Origin: Salibacterium lacus
GTDB lineage: Bacteria > Bacillota > Bacilli > Bacillales > Marinococcaceae
Assembly (NCBI RefSeq): GCF_042684865.1
Contig: NZ_JBHUML010000005.1
Coordinates: forward strand, 1-64,000
DNA length: 64,000 nt
Direction of reading: 5' to 3'
Shown: positions 17,850 through 26,236 of the stretch, one piece after another
Position numbering within the stretch: position 1 is the stretch's first letter
Layout: every line of letters begins with the position of its first letter
Position numbers and translations under genes: made by a program
Notes under the pieces: generated by a model
Told to the model about the DNA's origin: nothing
Database searches by the model: none
The model's input: the letters and a program-made list of their open reading frames with translations, nothing else

Positions 17850-18056
17850 CTACATACCGCCTCCCATACCACCGGCTCCCGGCGGCCCGTTCCGCCGGGA
17901 CTTTGCTTTTTCCTCTTCTCTTTCGACGGCTTTTTGTTCTTCGGTATAGTCCTCTTGATGGAACTTGGTTTTATTTTTCTGATGTCTTCTATCCATATAG
18001 AACATACAGGCGATAATAAGAATGGCTGCTGCAATCCATAACATATCTGAAACCAA
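17850..18056 (-). CDS. Small single-span membrane protein, TTG start
   Basis: A 68-aa protein starting VSDMLWIAAAILIIACMFYM (one TM), then a highly charged segment and a Gly/Pro-rich tail GPPGAGGMGGGM. TTG 18056 is preceded by GGAGGG with 5 nt spacing; the longer open frame to 18140 has no such site. Convergent with the neighbouring membrane protein, 23 nt apart. Function unknown. Confidence 0.6.
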   Translation of the reverse strand: MVSDMLWIAAAILIIACMFYMDRRHQKNKTKFHQEDYTEEQKAVEREEEKAKSRRNGPPGAGGMGGGM

Positions 18057-18261
18057 TTTTTCCCTCCTATCTTTTGTCCGGTATTTAAAATTTCTGCACG
18101 TGCCTTTCCTTGATACCTTTCCTTTTGTCATACTATTCAAACAACAGCTCTCTTATCCTGACTGTGTGTATTTATTTTTTCTGGACAAGCTCATTACCGT
18201 TTTCCCCGATTCCCTTCGATGTCGGGGACAACCCCTGTTCCAGCCATCCGCGGATGAACGA

Positions 18262-18317
18262 AAAGAAGGCGGTTCCGCCCGGATTTTTCCAGGGGGCGGA
18301 ACCGCCTTCTTTTTATT
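18262..18317. terminator. Strong bidirectional terminator
   Basis: AAGAAGGCGGTTCCGCC and its complement GGCGGAACCGCCTTCTT form a near-perfect stem around a 15-nt loop, with T-runs on both sides; it ends the GltS-type gene. Confidence 0.85.
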
Positions 18318-18320
18318 GCG

Positions 18321-19736
18321 TTAGTCTTCTTTTTTGCGGCCGTAATACAGCAGGCCGAGCAGCATGAAGGCAACCATGAGCACCGTCACCACAATAAATA
18401 CCGGGATAGCTCCAAACTGGTAGATGAACGGCAGCGCGGTGGCTGTTACCAGTCCCCCGCCGACCATCGGCTCAAATAAAATCTGTTTGTAGCCGAATGC
18501 AGTAAAAGCCGGTGATCTATTATCAGGATCGGCTACACGCATCAAGAGAAGTCCGGTTGCTGCGACACCAGTGGACTGGCCGAAATCACCGAGTGCTCTT
18601 TCAAACCAGTAGTTTGGTATCATGCGCGGAGCCAGATATATGAATCCGAGCACGTTAAGTGCAATTCCGGAAACAGCAAGAATAACAAACGGAATGAAAT
18701 AAGTGCCAAGTACAGACAATTTCAGGCTTGCCAGTGCCGACACAATAAGCAGATCAAGGGACAGACCCTGAATGCGGTTAATCAAACCACGATCAATCAA
18801 ATCATATTTGTCGAACTTGGTAAAACCGAGCTGAAGGATAATTCCTCCAAGCATGGCAAGGGGGAACAATGGAACGTATTCAAAAATGTACACATCACTC
18901 CATGCGCCCCACGTCACCGACTCAAACCATTTGAAAGCCTCAAGCAGGACATAACCAAGGAAAATGGCAATGGCAACCAACGCTGCATGAAATGTCAGCG
19001 GATCGATGGAAGTCGGAGATGTTGTCATATTCCCCGCCGGATCCCGCGCATCAAATTCGTTAATTCCCAGTTGAGCATCCACCGAAATATCTTCCGGCTC
19101 CTTCAGTATGTTTGATTTTTTCTTTCTTACTCCCCAGTTAAGCAGAATAATACCAGCGATAACTCCGGACAGCACTCCTACGGTTGCCAGCCCTATCGCC
19201 AAGTCATATCCTTCTTCGAATCCAAGCTGGGTGAACGTGTTCTCCAGCCCGCCTGCCGTACCATGTCCCCCGACAAAGCCGATTTCAATCAATGCGCCAG
19301 CCGCCGGCGGAAGTCCGAACACCGGGGTTAAAAAAAGCAGACACAATCCGATGCCCACCACGTACTGACCCCAGGACAGCGTATACCCAAAAGCAATTTG
19401 AGGGCCGCCGATGCGGAGTATTTCTTTAGGATTCGGGATGCGGAAACCAATAAATAACCCGGCGAATACCACACTAATTAATAGGCCGGGCATCTCACCC
19501 CAAACCTCGAAAATGTCAGCTGTGAACAGTCCGTTCTCCAAAAATCCCTGTCCGAACATGCCCTGCGTGATACGTCCTAAAACCCCCGGACCAAGCAGGA
19601 GGGCCAAAAATCCGCCGATTAAAGCACTCGGAAGGAACAAGCGCTGCAGTAAAGGGATACGGATCCGGATCCATTTTCCCAAAGCAAGCATGATACTGAT
19701 AATGACAATGGCCATCCCTATCGCTTCAAAGGACAT
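18321..19736 (-). CDS. Sodium/glutamate symporter family protein (GltS/ESS)
   Basis: Predicted sodium-coupled carboxylate symporter of 471 aa with about eleven membrane spans. The family block IEIGFVGGHGTAGGLENTF in the first half and the pore-like DFGQSTGVAATGLLLMRVADP in the second half correspond to the inverted re-entrant loops of GltS. It is longer than E. coli GltS (401 aa), with extra hydrophilic sequence at about 200-240 (KEPEDISVDAQLGINEFD). ATG 19736 has GGAGG upstream. Substrate glutamate is family knowledge, not proven here. Confidence 0.8.
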   Translation of the reverse strand: MSFEAIGMAIVIISIMLALGKWIRIRIPLLQRLFLPSALIGGFLALLLGPGVLGRITQGMFGQGFLENGLFTADIFEVWGEMPGLLISVVFAGLFIGFRIPNPKEILRIGGPQIAFGYTLSWGQYVVGIGLCLLFLTPVFGLPPAAGALIEIGFVGGHGTAGGLENTFTQLGFEEGYDLAIGLATVGVLSGVIAGIILLNWGVRKKKSNILKEPEDISVDAQLGINEFDARDPAGNMTTSPTSIDPLTFHAALVAIAIFLGYVLLEAFKWFESVTWGAWSDVYIFEYVPLFPLAMLGGIILQLGFTKFDKYDLIDRGLINRIQGLSLDLLIVSALASLKLSVLGTYFIPFVILAVSGIALNVLGFIYLAPRMIPNYWFERALGDFGQSTGVAATGLLLMRVADPDNRSPAFTAFGYKQILFEPMVGGGLVTATALPFIYQFGAIPVFIVVTVLMVAFMLLGLLYYGRKKED

Positions 19737-19926
19737 ATAACTCCTCCCTTTCCCTTCATTTCAGAAATTGATTATTACATTCCATAATAGTATTTGATTC
19801 CCTATTTTACTATGTATTCAAACTGTTTGAAACGATGCTTCCCGTTTTCACAAGATGTTTTGGAGGAAGCAGAATGAACTTGCTATTGACCTGCTTCAGG
19901 TTTCATAGTAACATTTTTAACGAAAT

Positions 19927-19941
19927 TGAGAATCTTTATCA
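19927..19941. promoter_or_regulatory. Fur box upstream of the siderophore importer
   Basis: TGAGAATCTTTATCA agrees with the 7-1-7 Fur consensus TGATAAT-n-ATTATCA at 12 of 14 positions. It lies 24 nt before the substrate-binding gene. Confidence 0.75.
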
Positions 19942-19965
19942 ATATATAAAGGGGAGGCAGGTTCA

Positions 19966-21000
19966 ATGAAACGAAGCAAAACTTTTTACATAGCACTTCT
20001 CTCTGCTGTTATGGTGCTGGCGCTGGCCGCATGCGGCGTTGGATCAGACAACGGCAGTAATAATGACAGCGGTTCCGGCGGGGAGGAATCCTCGGAGAGT
20101 ACAGAAGAAAGCAGCAGCAGTGAAACGATGACGGTGACCGATGCCACCGGGGAAGAAACACAGCTGGAGGAAACACCGCAGAATATCGTTGTGCTGGAAT
20201 GGGTCTATGCGGAAGATCTGCTTGCTCTTGGCGTGCAGCCTGAGGATATGGCAGATATCGAAGGTTATAAAAGCTGGGTCAATATCGAACCATCACTGTC
20301 GGAGAGCGTGACAGATGTCGGAACCCGTCAGGAACCAAGTCTCGAGGAAATTGCCCAGCTGGAACCGGACCTCATCATAACATCGATGTCCAGGCATGAA
20401 GGCATCAGCGATGAATTGAATGAGATCGCGCCGACACTGATGTTCCAACCGTATCCGGAAGAAGGTCAGGGGAACCAATATAAAGAAATGGAAACAACGT
20501 TCCAACAGATTGCGAAAGCTGTAGACAAGCAGGATAAGGCGGACCAGGTGCTGTCCGATCTGGAAGAGTCCTACAGTGAACTCGAAACCGAGTTAACCGA
20601 GGCCGACATGGACGGTACAGAAATTCTTCTTTCCCAGGCTTTCAGTTCCAATGAAACAGCTACCCTCCGTCTATTCACGGATAACTCTATGGTGATGCAG
20701 ATACTGAATAAGATTGGATTGAACAATGCTTTCGATGGATCCGACTTTGAGTCATACGGCTATGTCTCGGGTACCGTTGAAGATCTTGAACCATATCAGG
20801 ACGCTCACTTCATGCACATCACCCAGGAAGATGACAACGTGTTTGAAAATCAACTGGACAAAAATCCCGTATGGGAGAATCTTAATTTCGTACAGGAAGA
20901 CCGTATCTACGCTCTGCCCGGGGATACCTGGACATTCGGCGGACCACTTTCTGCTGAAGTACTTGCAGAGGAAGCGGTAATGAGTCTGACAGGAGAATAA
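19966..21000 (+). CDS. Iron-siderophore ABC transporter substrate-binding lipoprotein
   Basis: Extracellular receptor for a ferric siderophore (family 8, FecB/FhuD/YfiY type). The 344-aa protein has a signal with lipobox LAAC (Cys23), an acidic Ser/Gly linker, and the FecB fold with typical NIVVLEWVYAEDLLALGVQP, LEEIAQLEPDLIITS and the C-terminal GGPLSAEVLAEE. The Fur box just upstream means iron repression. Adjacent to a fused double permease (3 nt gap). The siderophore is unknown. Confidence 0.9.
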   Translation: MKRSKTFYIALLSAVMVLALAACGVGSDNGSNNDSGSGGEESSESTEESSSSETMTVTDATGEETQLEETPQNIVVLEWVYAEDLLALGVQPEDMADIEGYKSWVNIEPSLSESVTDVGTRQEPSLEEIAQLEPDLIITSMSRHEGISDELNEIAPTLMFQPYPEEGQGNQYKEMETTFQQIAKAVDKQDKADQVLSDLEESYSELETELTEADMDGTEILLSQAFSSNETATLRLFTDNSMVMQILNKIGLNNAFDGSDFESYGYVSGTVEDLEPYQDAHFMHITQEDDNVFENQLDKNPVWENLNFVQEDRIYALPGDTWTFGGPLSAEVLAEEAVMSLTGE

Positions 21001-21003
21001 AAC

Positions 21004-23037
21004 ATGAACGCAATGACGAGTATGAGCAGGACGGCCTCTTTGTTTGGCGGAGGGGCAGTTCTTCTCGTTTTTCTTATTTTACTGCATTTATATCAAAGTA
21101 CCGGCAGCTTCCTTCTTGGCACCGTCTGGGAGACGCTGTTTCTGTCTGGAGACGAACTAAAACATCAGATTGTCCGCTCCGTTTATCTGCCGAGGATTGT
21201 GATCGGAATCCTGGCGGGTGCGGCGCTTGCGGCAGCCGGCGTCATTTTTCAAACGCTAACCAAAAACCCTCTGGCGTCACCTAGTACACTGGGTGTGCAT
21301 TCCGGCGCGTATTTTTTCGTCATACTGGGCACGGTGTCAGGGGCCGCCTGGCTTGATGATCTTGGATTTCTACTCGCCTTTCTGGGCGGGGCCTTCGCGG
21401 CTGTTCTTGTGTTTGTCATGTCCGGCGGAAAATCGGCCACCCCGGTGCGGATGGCCCTTGCCGGTATGGTGCTGACATTAATGTTCTCCTCCTTCACTTC
21501 CGTGCTCCAGATTTTCTTTGAATATGAAACATCCGGCCTGTTTTTATGGGGAAATGGTACGCTTGTGCAACAGGACTGGCAGGGAGTACTCTTCACCCTT
21601 CCGTGGCTGGCTGTGTTGTTTCTTCTCATGATTTGGCTCGGAAGAAAAATGGACCTGCTTCTGCTTGGTGAAGACCAGGCCCGGACGCTTGGGGAAAAAG
21701 TCCGGCTGATTCAGGTTCTGATGTTTTTCACAGCCGTCGCCCTCACAGCACTCCCGGTCAGTGTCGTAGGCCCTGTCGCATTTATCGGACTCATTGCGCC
21801 TCATATTATCCGGCTGGCGGGATTCCAGCTGCACGGTATGTTAATTGGTGCTTCGATGTTGTGGGGAGCCAATCTTTTGATCGGTGCTGATATTCTGGGA
21901 CGGTTTCTTGACCCTTCTCTATCGGAACTTCCGGTTGGATCGATTACAGCGCTGATCGGCGGGCCGTGGCTCGTCTGGCTGATTGTAAAACACAGGAAGA
22001 CTCTTTTTGGGTCACGCTCGGAGGAAAGTATTTCCTCCGGTGGCAATGTATTGACTCTGCCCTATCCGTTCATCGTCAGTGCGGCGGCAGTTCTTCTTAT
22101 GGTCTCCTTTTTTGCTGCTCTGGCCGGCGGCGGTGACGGATTTGCTTTTGTTGATACGTGGAACGCCCTGCTGGGAAGCGGTGCAGCCGGACAGCAGTAT
22201 ATTATTTTTGACCTGCGGCTCGGCAGAATTCTCGCAGCTGTGGCGGCCGGTATACTGCTTTCATTAAGCGGTCTGTTGTTTCAGGGAATTCTCCGCAATC
22301 CTCTTGCCGACCCGTCCGTCATCGGGATCACATCCGGTGCCGGTGTCGGTGTGCTGATGGTTATGTTTGTGTTTTCGGGACTGTCCGCAGCGTGGTTTCC
22401 GGCGGGAGCCATTATCGGTGCATTTCTTACCGTCGCGATTGTTCTGTTTTTCTCATGGAAAACAGACTTCGATCCTTCGATTCTTGCGCTGACAGGTATT
22501 GCGGTCTCTGCTGCAGGAAGTGCCGTGACACAGATACTGATTACCCGTTTTAACATGAATGCCGCATCCGCCTTAACCTGGCTTTCAGGCAGCACGTATG
22601 CGACCGGATACAGCGAACTCCAGCAGTTTCTCATCTGGCCGATTGTTATATTGATTCCGGTTTCCGCTTTTCTTCTAAACAAACTTAATATTCTCTCTCT
22701 CGGCGATCATACCGCCGTCGGTCTCGGGATAAGAACAGGGGCTGTGCGCTGGGTTACCGCCCTTACTGCAACATTTGCGGCGGCGATGGCGGTAGCAGCG
22801 GTGGGAACGATTGGTTTTATCGGTCTTGTTGCCCCGCATCTCACGCGCCTGCTCGTCGGCCAGGATTACCGAAAGATCCTGCCGGTGGCGCTGCTTCTCG
22901 GCGCTTCGCTGCTTGTTATTTCCGATACGGTCGGACGAATGCTGCTTGCGCCGAAAGAAATTCCGTCCGGCCTTGTCGCCGCTGTCATCGGGGCACCATT
23001 CTTTCTATGGCTGATGAACCGGACATCAAAAAAATAA
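21004..23037 (+). CDS. Fused double FecCD permease of an iron-siderophore importer (FhuB-like)
   Basis: A 677-aa permease made of two FecCD halves in one chain, each about 330 aa with about ten spans. First half: LPRIVIGILAGAALAAAGVIFQTLTKNPLASPSTLGV and VGPVAFIGLIAPHIIRL; second half repeats these as LGRILAAVAAGILLSLSGLLFQGILRNPLADPSVIG and VGTIGFIGLVAPHLTRLLVG. E. coli FhuB has this fused layout; most Gram-positive importers use two separate genes. ATG at 21004 directly follows the binding-protein stop, so the two are coupled. Confidence 0.92.
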   Translation: MNAMTSMSRTASLFGGGAVLLVFLILLHLYQSTGSFLLGTVWETLFLSGDELKHQIVRSVYLPRIVIGILAGAALAAAGVIFQTLTKNPLASPSTLGVHSGAYFFVILGTVSGAAWLDDLGFLLAFLGGAFAAVLVFVMSGGKSATPVRMALAGMVLTLMFSSFTSVLQIFFEYETSGLFLWGNGTLVQQDWQGVLFTLPWLAVLFLLMIWLGRKMDLLLLGEDQARTLGEKVRLIQVLMFFTAVALTALPVSVVGPVAFIGLIAPHIIRLAGFQLHGMLIGASMLWGANLLIGADILGRFLDPSLSELPVGSITALIGGPWLVWLIVKHRKTLFGSRSEESISSGGNVLTLPYPFIVSAAAVLLMVSFFAALAGGGDGFAFVDTWNALLGSGAAGQQYIIFDLRLGRILAAVAAGILLSLSGLLFQGILRNPLADPSVIGITSGAGVGVLMVMFVFSGLSAAWFPAGAIIGAFLTVAIVLFFSWKTDFDPSILALTGIAVSAAGSAVTQILITRFNMNAASALTWLSGSTYATGYSELQQFLIWPIVILIPVSAFLLNKLNILSLGDHTAVGLGIRTGAVRWVTALTATFAAAMAVAAVGTIGFIGLVAPHLTRLLVGQDYRKILPVALLLGASLLVISDTVGRMLLAPKEIPSGLVAAVIGAPFFLWLMNRTSKK

Positions 23038-23079
23038 AAGGATGGAACCTGGACTGCTGCAGGTTTCATCCTTTTTTTA
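23034..23079. terminator. Convergent terminator of the siderophore importer genes
   Basis: AAAGGATG-AACCTG pairs with CAGGTT-CATCCTTT around an 8-nt loop, followed by seven T on the plus strand. Confidence 0.85.
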
Positions 23080-23120
23080 TCTATAACGGTATGCTTTTAT
23101 TTGGTTTCACAGGAAGCGCT

Positions 23121-23957
23121 TCAAACCTCTGCCAGTGTCTGGTTGTTTGCTTCGTCGGGTACGGATTCCAAATGCCGTCCCACCAGATCATAGGTCATGC
23201 AGACCGGTTTTTTCGTACGGGGGTCTTCCACGACGTAAGCATCAATGCCGAATACTCTGCGCAGAACCGGCTTACTGATCACTTCTTCCGCGGTGCCGAT
23301 ATGTTCGGCTGATCCATCTCTCATCGCGATAAGATGGTCGGAAAAACGGGCGGCATGGTTCAAGTCGTGCAGCACCATCACAATGGTTCGTTTTTCTTTC
23401 TGGTTAAGCGACTCGAGCAGCTCGAGTATTTCCAGCTGGTGGGCCATATCAAGATACGTGGTCGGTTCATCCAGAAGCATAACTTCGGTCTCCTGAGCCA
23501 GAGCCATCGCAATCCAGGCCCGCTGGCGCTGCCCTCCCGACAGAGCATCGAGCGTCCGGTCCTTAAATTCCATCATTCCTGTATCTTCGATTGCTTTCTC
23601 TACCGCTTCTTTGTCTTCGGCTGTCATACGTCCGGCTCCGCGGCGGTGCGGATAACGCCCGAACGAAACGAGCTGGGACACCGTAAGAGTCTGCGGAATA
23701 TCAGGGGACTGAGCAAGAATAGCCATTTCCCTGGCTACTTCTTTCGTTTTCATTTCATGTATATTGCGGCCGCTTAAATAAACAGCGCCCTGTGAAGGTT
23801 TCATAATACGTGACATAGCTTTGAGCAGCGTCGATTTGCCGCATCCGTTCGGCCCGATAATGGAGGTAATAACTCCCTCAGGCACTTCTATGTTCATATC
23901 ATCAATAATATTTTGATCATTATAGGCGACTGCTATATGCTCGGTAGACAATTTCAT
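23121..23957 (-). CDS. Iron-siderophore ABC transporter ATPase (FecE/FhuC type)
   Basis: ATPase of 278 aa that should energise the adjacent importer. Walker A GPNGCGKST, Q-loop ILAQSPD, signature LSGGQRQRAW, Walker B VMLLDEPTTYLD and switch His in VLHDLNHAARF are present. It is convergent with the permease gene rather than in its operon, and has its own Fur box at 24007-24021. Chosen start ATG 23957 (MKLSTEHIAVAYND) with GAAAGGGG upstream; an upstream in-frame TTG at 23993 lacks a site. Confidence 0.9.
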   Translation of the reverse strand: MKLSTEHIAVAYNDQNIIDDMNIEVPEGVITSIIGPNGCGKSTLLKAMSRIMKPSQGAVYLSGRNIHEMKTKEVAREMAILAQSPDIPQTLTVSQLVSFGRYPHRRGAGRMTAEDKEAVEKAIEDTGMMEFKDRTLDALSGGQRQRAWIAMALAQETEVMLLDEPTTYLDMAHQLEILELLESLNQKEKRTIVMVLHDLNHAARFSDHLIAMRDGSAEHIGTAEEVISKPVLRRVFGIDAYVVEDPRTKKPVCMTYDLVGRHLESVPDEANNQTLAEV

Positions 23958-24006
23958 TATGTCTGATACCCCTTTCGCTTTTCCAAGTCGCAAAACACCG
24001 TAACAT

Positions 24007-24021
24007 TGATAATCATTTTCA
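24007..24021. promoter_or_regulatory. Fur box upstream of the siderophore ATPase gene
   Basis: TGATAATCATTTTCA matches the 7-1-7 Fur consensus at 13 of 14 positions and sits about 50 nt upstream of the ATG at 23957. Confidence 0.8.
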
Positions 24022-24138
24022 TTAGAAATTATAAAGGGTTATGTTCTTGTTTGCAACACTTATTGAAAAATCTTATCAATTGAGTCACACTTCACCTTAT
24101 GATATCTTACGGACAGAGACGAAATGGAGGCTGAAACG

Positions 24139-24315
24139 ATGGAGCGAAAAGAAATTGAAGAAAAAATCCAGAATCTGAAGATGGACTATATCCGTATTCA
24201 AGGAGATCTGGATAAATTGGAAACCGTGGGAGGCAATGCTGCCGGGGCCATTCGGGAACTCGAACTGATTGAAACGGAAATGAAAGAACTCAACCAGGCT
24301 CTTCAGAAAAAATGA
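24139..24315 (+). CDS. SE1832-like small conserved protein
   Basis: A 58-aa cytosolic protein, largely alpha-helical with heptad-like spacing (MERKEIEEKIQNLKMDYIRI...), probably a short coiled coil. The block KMDYIRIQGDLDKLE-VGGN resembles the staphylococcal SE1832 family, of unknown function. ATG 24139 has TGGAGG 8 nt upstream and is preferred to the ATG at 24124. A shared terminator follows. Confidence 0.65.
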   Translation: MERKEIEEKIQNLKMDYIRIQGDLDKLETVGGNAAGAIRELELIETEMKELNQALQKK

Positions 24316-24321
24316 AAAAAA

Positions 24322-24356
24322 GAGAGGACGGCCCAGCAGGGTCTCCTCTCTTTCAT
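24322..24356. terminator. Bidirectional terminator
   Basis: AGAGAGGA and TCCTCTCT form the stem; T-rich flanks on both strands. It ends the SE1832-like gene (plus) and the small membrane peptide at 24357-24470 (minus). Confidence 0.75.
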
Positions 24357-24470
24357 TTAATAAAAAGCCGGTACAGTGTTTGCGTACCCAGGGCTGTTTT
24401 GAATGAAATAAAAACCGATGAAACATAAGACTATAAGAATCAGGGAGATAACAAGCATCCGCTGGAACAA
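24357..24470 (-). CDS. Candidate 37-aa single-span membrane peptide, TTG start
   Basis: The ORF reads LFQRMLVISLILIVLCFIGF... and ends TVPAFY. A TTG start at 24470 has AAGGAG 8 nt upstream; a longer reading from ATG 24494 (45 aa) has a poor site. One strongly hydrophobic segment fills most of the peptide. The stop runs directly into a terminator. No family recognised. Confidence 0.5.
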   Translation of the reverse strand: MFQRMLVISLILIVLCFIGFYFIQNSPGYANTVPAFY

Positions 24471-24568
24471 TGGGAACTCTCCTTCATACAGCATTTCTTT
24501 TTTACTATTGTCTGAGATATTATTCCCAGTTGTCAATAAAGAAAAGAAAGAGAGCGTTTCTTATCTCT

Positions 24569-24817
24569 TCATGCTTTTACATGAACAAGCACTCCTTTGC
24601 GTCCCTCCTGCCAGATGTTTGCCCCCTTATAATACATGATGCCGTACTCCTTTTTCTGCTTCATCCTATGAATCCTTGCCTTCGTGTAGTAAAAAGGAGC
24701 CCTCCCTTTGAATGACCCGTCAATATATAAGCTGCACCGGTTGCCCCTGATATGAAACAACACCACCAGATGACCATGGATCCATGTATAATAGGTACCT
24801 CCCCGTAGTCTCACCAT
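24569..24817 (-). CDS. Hypothetical basic protein, uncertain
   Basis: An 82-aa ORF starting MVRLRGGTYYTWIHGHLVVL, rich in Arg, Lys, His and Tyr (GRAPFYYTKARIHRMKQKKEYG). ATG 24817 has GGAG about 9 nt upstream. The open frame extends to 24883 without a better site. It is isolated between the small peptide and the sin region. No family is recognised and it may be non-coding; the only support is the ribosome binding site and an otherwise empty gap. Confidence 0.35.
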   Translation of the reverse strand: MVRLRGGTYYTWIHGHLVVLFHIRGNRCSLYIDGSFKGRAPFYYTKARIHRMKQKKEYGIMYYKGANIWQEGRKGVLVHVKA

Positions 24818-24913
24818 ATCCTCAAGCTCCTCCTGTTTGTTCGTTTTATAGAATACATAAATAATATATAACGAATCAAACACCCTGAAAAGCCTTAAAT
24901 ATCTCTGTTTTTC

Positions 24914-24944
24914 GTTATATAGAACGATTTACGTTCTATATAAC
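24914..24944. promoter_or_regulatory. 31-bp perfect palindrome upstream of sinR-like gene 1
   Basis: Arms GTTATATAGAAC and GTTCTATATAAC flank a 7-nt centre. GTTCTAT resembles the SinR operator consensus GTTCTYT. Related half-sites (ATAACGAA) occur at 24863 and again upstream of sinR-like gene 2 near 25965, suggesting cross-regulation. A candidate autoregulatory operator. Confidence 0.6.
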
Positions 24945-24977
24945 ATATTTTCTCTTTATTCCTTCAGATTTCATTTT

Positions 24978-25005
24978 TTGAAAATTTATTATTGTTTTAT
25001 ATAAT
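24978..25005 (+). promoter_or_regulatory. Promoter of sinR-like gene 1
   Basis: TTGAAA and TATAAT are separated by 16 nt, 34 nt upstream of the start codon. Confidence 0.6.
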
Positions 25006-25038
25006 GAACAAAAGAATAGATGCAGGGGAGAAAGAGAT

Positions 25039-25410
25039 ATGCTGGGTTCTAAATTAAAATCGTACCGGAAAACACAGGGGCTTTCCCTGTCGGATTTATC
25101 GCAACAGACTTCTATCTCCAAATCTTATTTAAGCTATATCGAACGAAACGTAAAACAGAATCCATCCATTGATGTGCTGAAAAAAATTGCGGCGGTTATG
25201 GATATAACGGTGGAAGAATTGATTGAGGATACACTGCCGGAATTCCAAAACGAAGAAGTGCTGCTCGATGAAGAGTGGGTTCTTCTCATAGAGCAGGCGA
25301 TTCAGGTGGGAGTCAGTAAAGAACAATTTAAACATTTTCAGGACTATATCAAATACGTGAACTGGACGAAGCAAAACAAGAACAACGGAGGGAAATTACA
25401 TGAGCAGTAA
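25039..25410 (+). CDS. sinR: SinR-like transcriptional repressor 1
   Basis: Cytosolic DNA-binding regulator of 123 aa. An N-terminal XRE helix-turn-helix (LKSYRKTQGLSLSDLSQQTSISKSYLSYIER, about 6-36) is followed by the C-terminal SinI-interaction/dimerisation helix pair (LDEEWVLLIEQAIQVGVSKEQFKHF, about 76-100), matching B. subtilis SinR (111 aa), the master repressor of biofilm matrix genes. ATG 25039 has GGGGAGAAAGAG upstream. The gene overlaps a SinI-like ORF by 11 nt, in the order sinR-sinI, the reverse of B. subtilis. Confidence 0.88.
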   Translation: MLGSKLKSYRKTQGLSLSDLSQQTSISKSYLSYIERNVKQNPSIDVLKKIAAVMDITVEELIEDTLPEFQNEEVLLDEEWVLLIEQAIQVGVSKEQFKHFQDYIKYVNWTKQNKNNGGKLHEQ

Positions 25411-25534
25411 CAAGGAAACCCACCATTTGGACAGGGAATGGGTGGAGCTTATGGATGAGGCAAAGCATATCGGGCTGTCTCCTGAAGAAGTGCTCGTCTT
25501 TTTAACCGGCAGTAAAGAAGATTATTCGGGGTGA
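25400..25534 (+). CDS. sinI: SinI-like antirepressor 1
   Basis: A 44-aa protein with the SinI dimerisation hairpin (LDREWVELMDEAKHIGLSPE) that can replace a SinR-SinR interface and free DNA. It overlaps the sinR stop codon, with GGAGGG 7 nt before its ATG, so the two are translated together at a fixed ratio; that differs from B. subtilis where sinI has its own Spo0A-controlled promoter upstream. Confidence 0.85.
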   Translation: MSSNKETHHLDREWVELMDEAKHIGLSPEEVLVFLTGSKEDYSG

Positions 25535-25554
25535 AGGGAATCCGGATCAAAAAA

Positions 25555-25587
25555 AGACACTTTATCCCGTTTAAGGATAAAGTGTCT
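25555..25587. terminator. Shared terminator of the two convergent sin loci
   Basis: AGACACTTTATCC pairs perfectly with GGATAAAGTGTCT; A-run before and T-rich after, serving both strands. Confidence 0.8.
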
Positions 25588-25589
25588 CC

Positions 25590-25916
25590 TCACTTATTTT
25601 TAGAGCGCCATTTATTGAACTCAAGGAATTCTTTGAACTGTTCTTTTGTCACCCCGGAGTCCATGGCTTCCTGAACGATTGAACGCCATTCCTCATCGAG
25701 TTCGTATTCTTCCTGTTCCGTTTCATCTTTCAGCAGAGCGTCTACGGGTACATCGAGAACACTGGATACTTTTTCAAGAAACTGCACGGAGGGGTTCGTC
25801 TGAATGTTACGTTCCATTGCGCTTAAATAAGATTTCGCCACACCGGCCTGTACAGCGAGTTCTGTCAATGAAATGTCTTTTTCTTTACGGTACTTTTTTA
25901 CTCTGTCTCCAATCAT
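25590..25916 (-). CDS. sinR: SinR-like transcriptional repressor 2
   Basis: A second SinR homologue of 108 aa, transcribed toward the first. XRE helix-turn-helix VKKYRKEKDISLTELAVQAGVAKSYLSAMER and SinI-type dimerisation segment LDEEWRSIVQEAMDSGVTKEQFKEFLEF are both present. ATG 25916 (MIGDRVKKYR) and 25922 are both possible. Upstream (about 25950-26000) lie ATAACGAA and GTTATAATGAACG motifs similar to those before copy 1. The paired SinI-like gene lies 200 nt upstream on the same strand, the normal order. Confidence 0.85.
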   Translation of the reverse strand: MIGDRVKKYRKEKDISLTELAVQAGVAKSYLSAMERNIQTNPSVQFLEKVSSVLDVPVDALLKDETEQEEYELDEEWRSIVQEAMDSGVTKEQFKEFLEFNKWRSKNK

Positions 25917-26085
25917 CGTCATGGGTGGACTCCTTTTTCTTTACCTGTATGCCATGATTATAACATATAACGAATGAATGTCTGTTATAATGAACGACAA
26001 AAACGTTTGAAATATATGGAATGACAGGCCGGAGACTGGTTTTTGCGTGCAGCCGGCGGCAGCAGATTCGTCTTTGCATAAACAA

Positions 26086-26111
26086 AGCCAACCTTCAGCA
26101 GATTGGCTCTT
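26086..26111 (-). terminator. Terminator after sinI-like gene 2
   Basis: On the minus strand AGCCAA and TTGGCT form a stem followed by a T-rich stretch, separating sinI from the downstream sinR. Confidence 0.6.
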
Positions 26112-26116
26112 AGTTG

Positions 26117-26236
26117 TCAGGATTTTACGCTCTCTTTGTTAAGAAATGCTTTTACTTCTTCCGTCGTTAATCCCGTTCTTTTCGCTTCTTTCATCAGAAT
26201 CACCCATTCTTGATCAAACTTCTCCGGATTCTGCAT
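26117..26236 (-). CDS. sinI: SinI-like antirepressor 2
   Basis: A 39-aa protein with the SinI motif FDQEWVILMKEAKRTGLTTE and little else. ATG 26236 has AGGGGG 9 nt upstream. It lies upstream of sinR-like gene 2 on the same strand with a terminator between them, like the separately controlled sinI of B. subtilis. Confidence 0.82.
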   Translation of the reverse strand: MQNPEKFDQEWVILMKEAKRTGLTTEEVKAFLNKESVKS

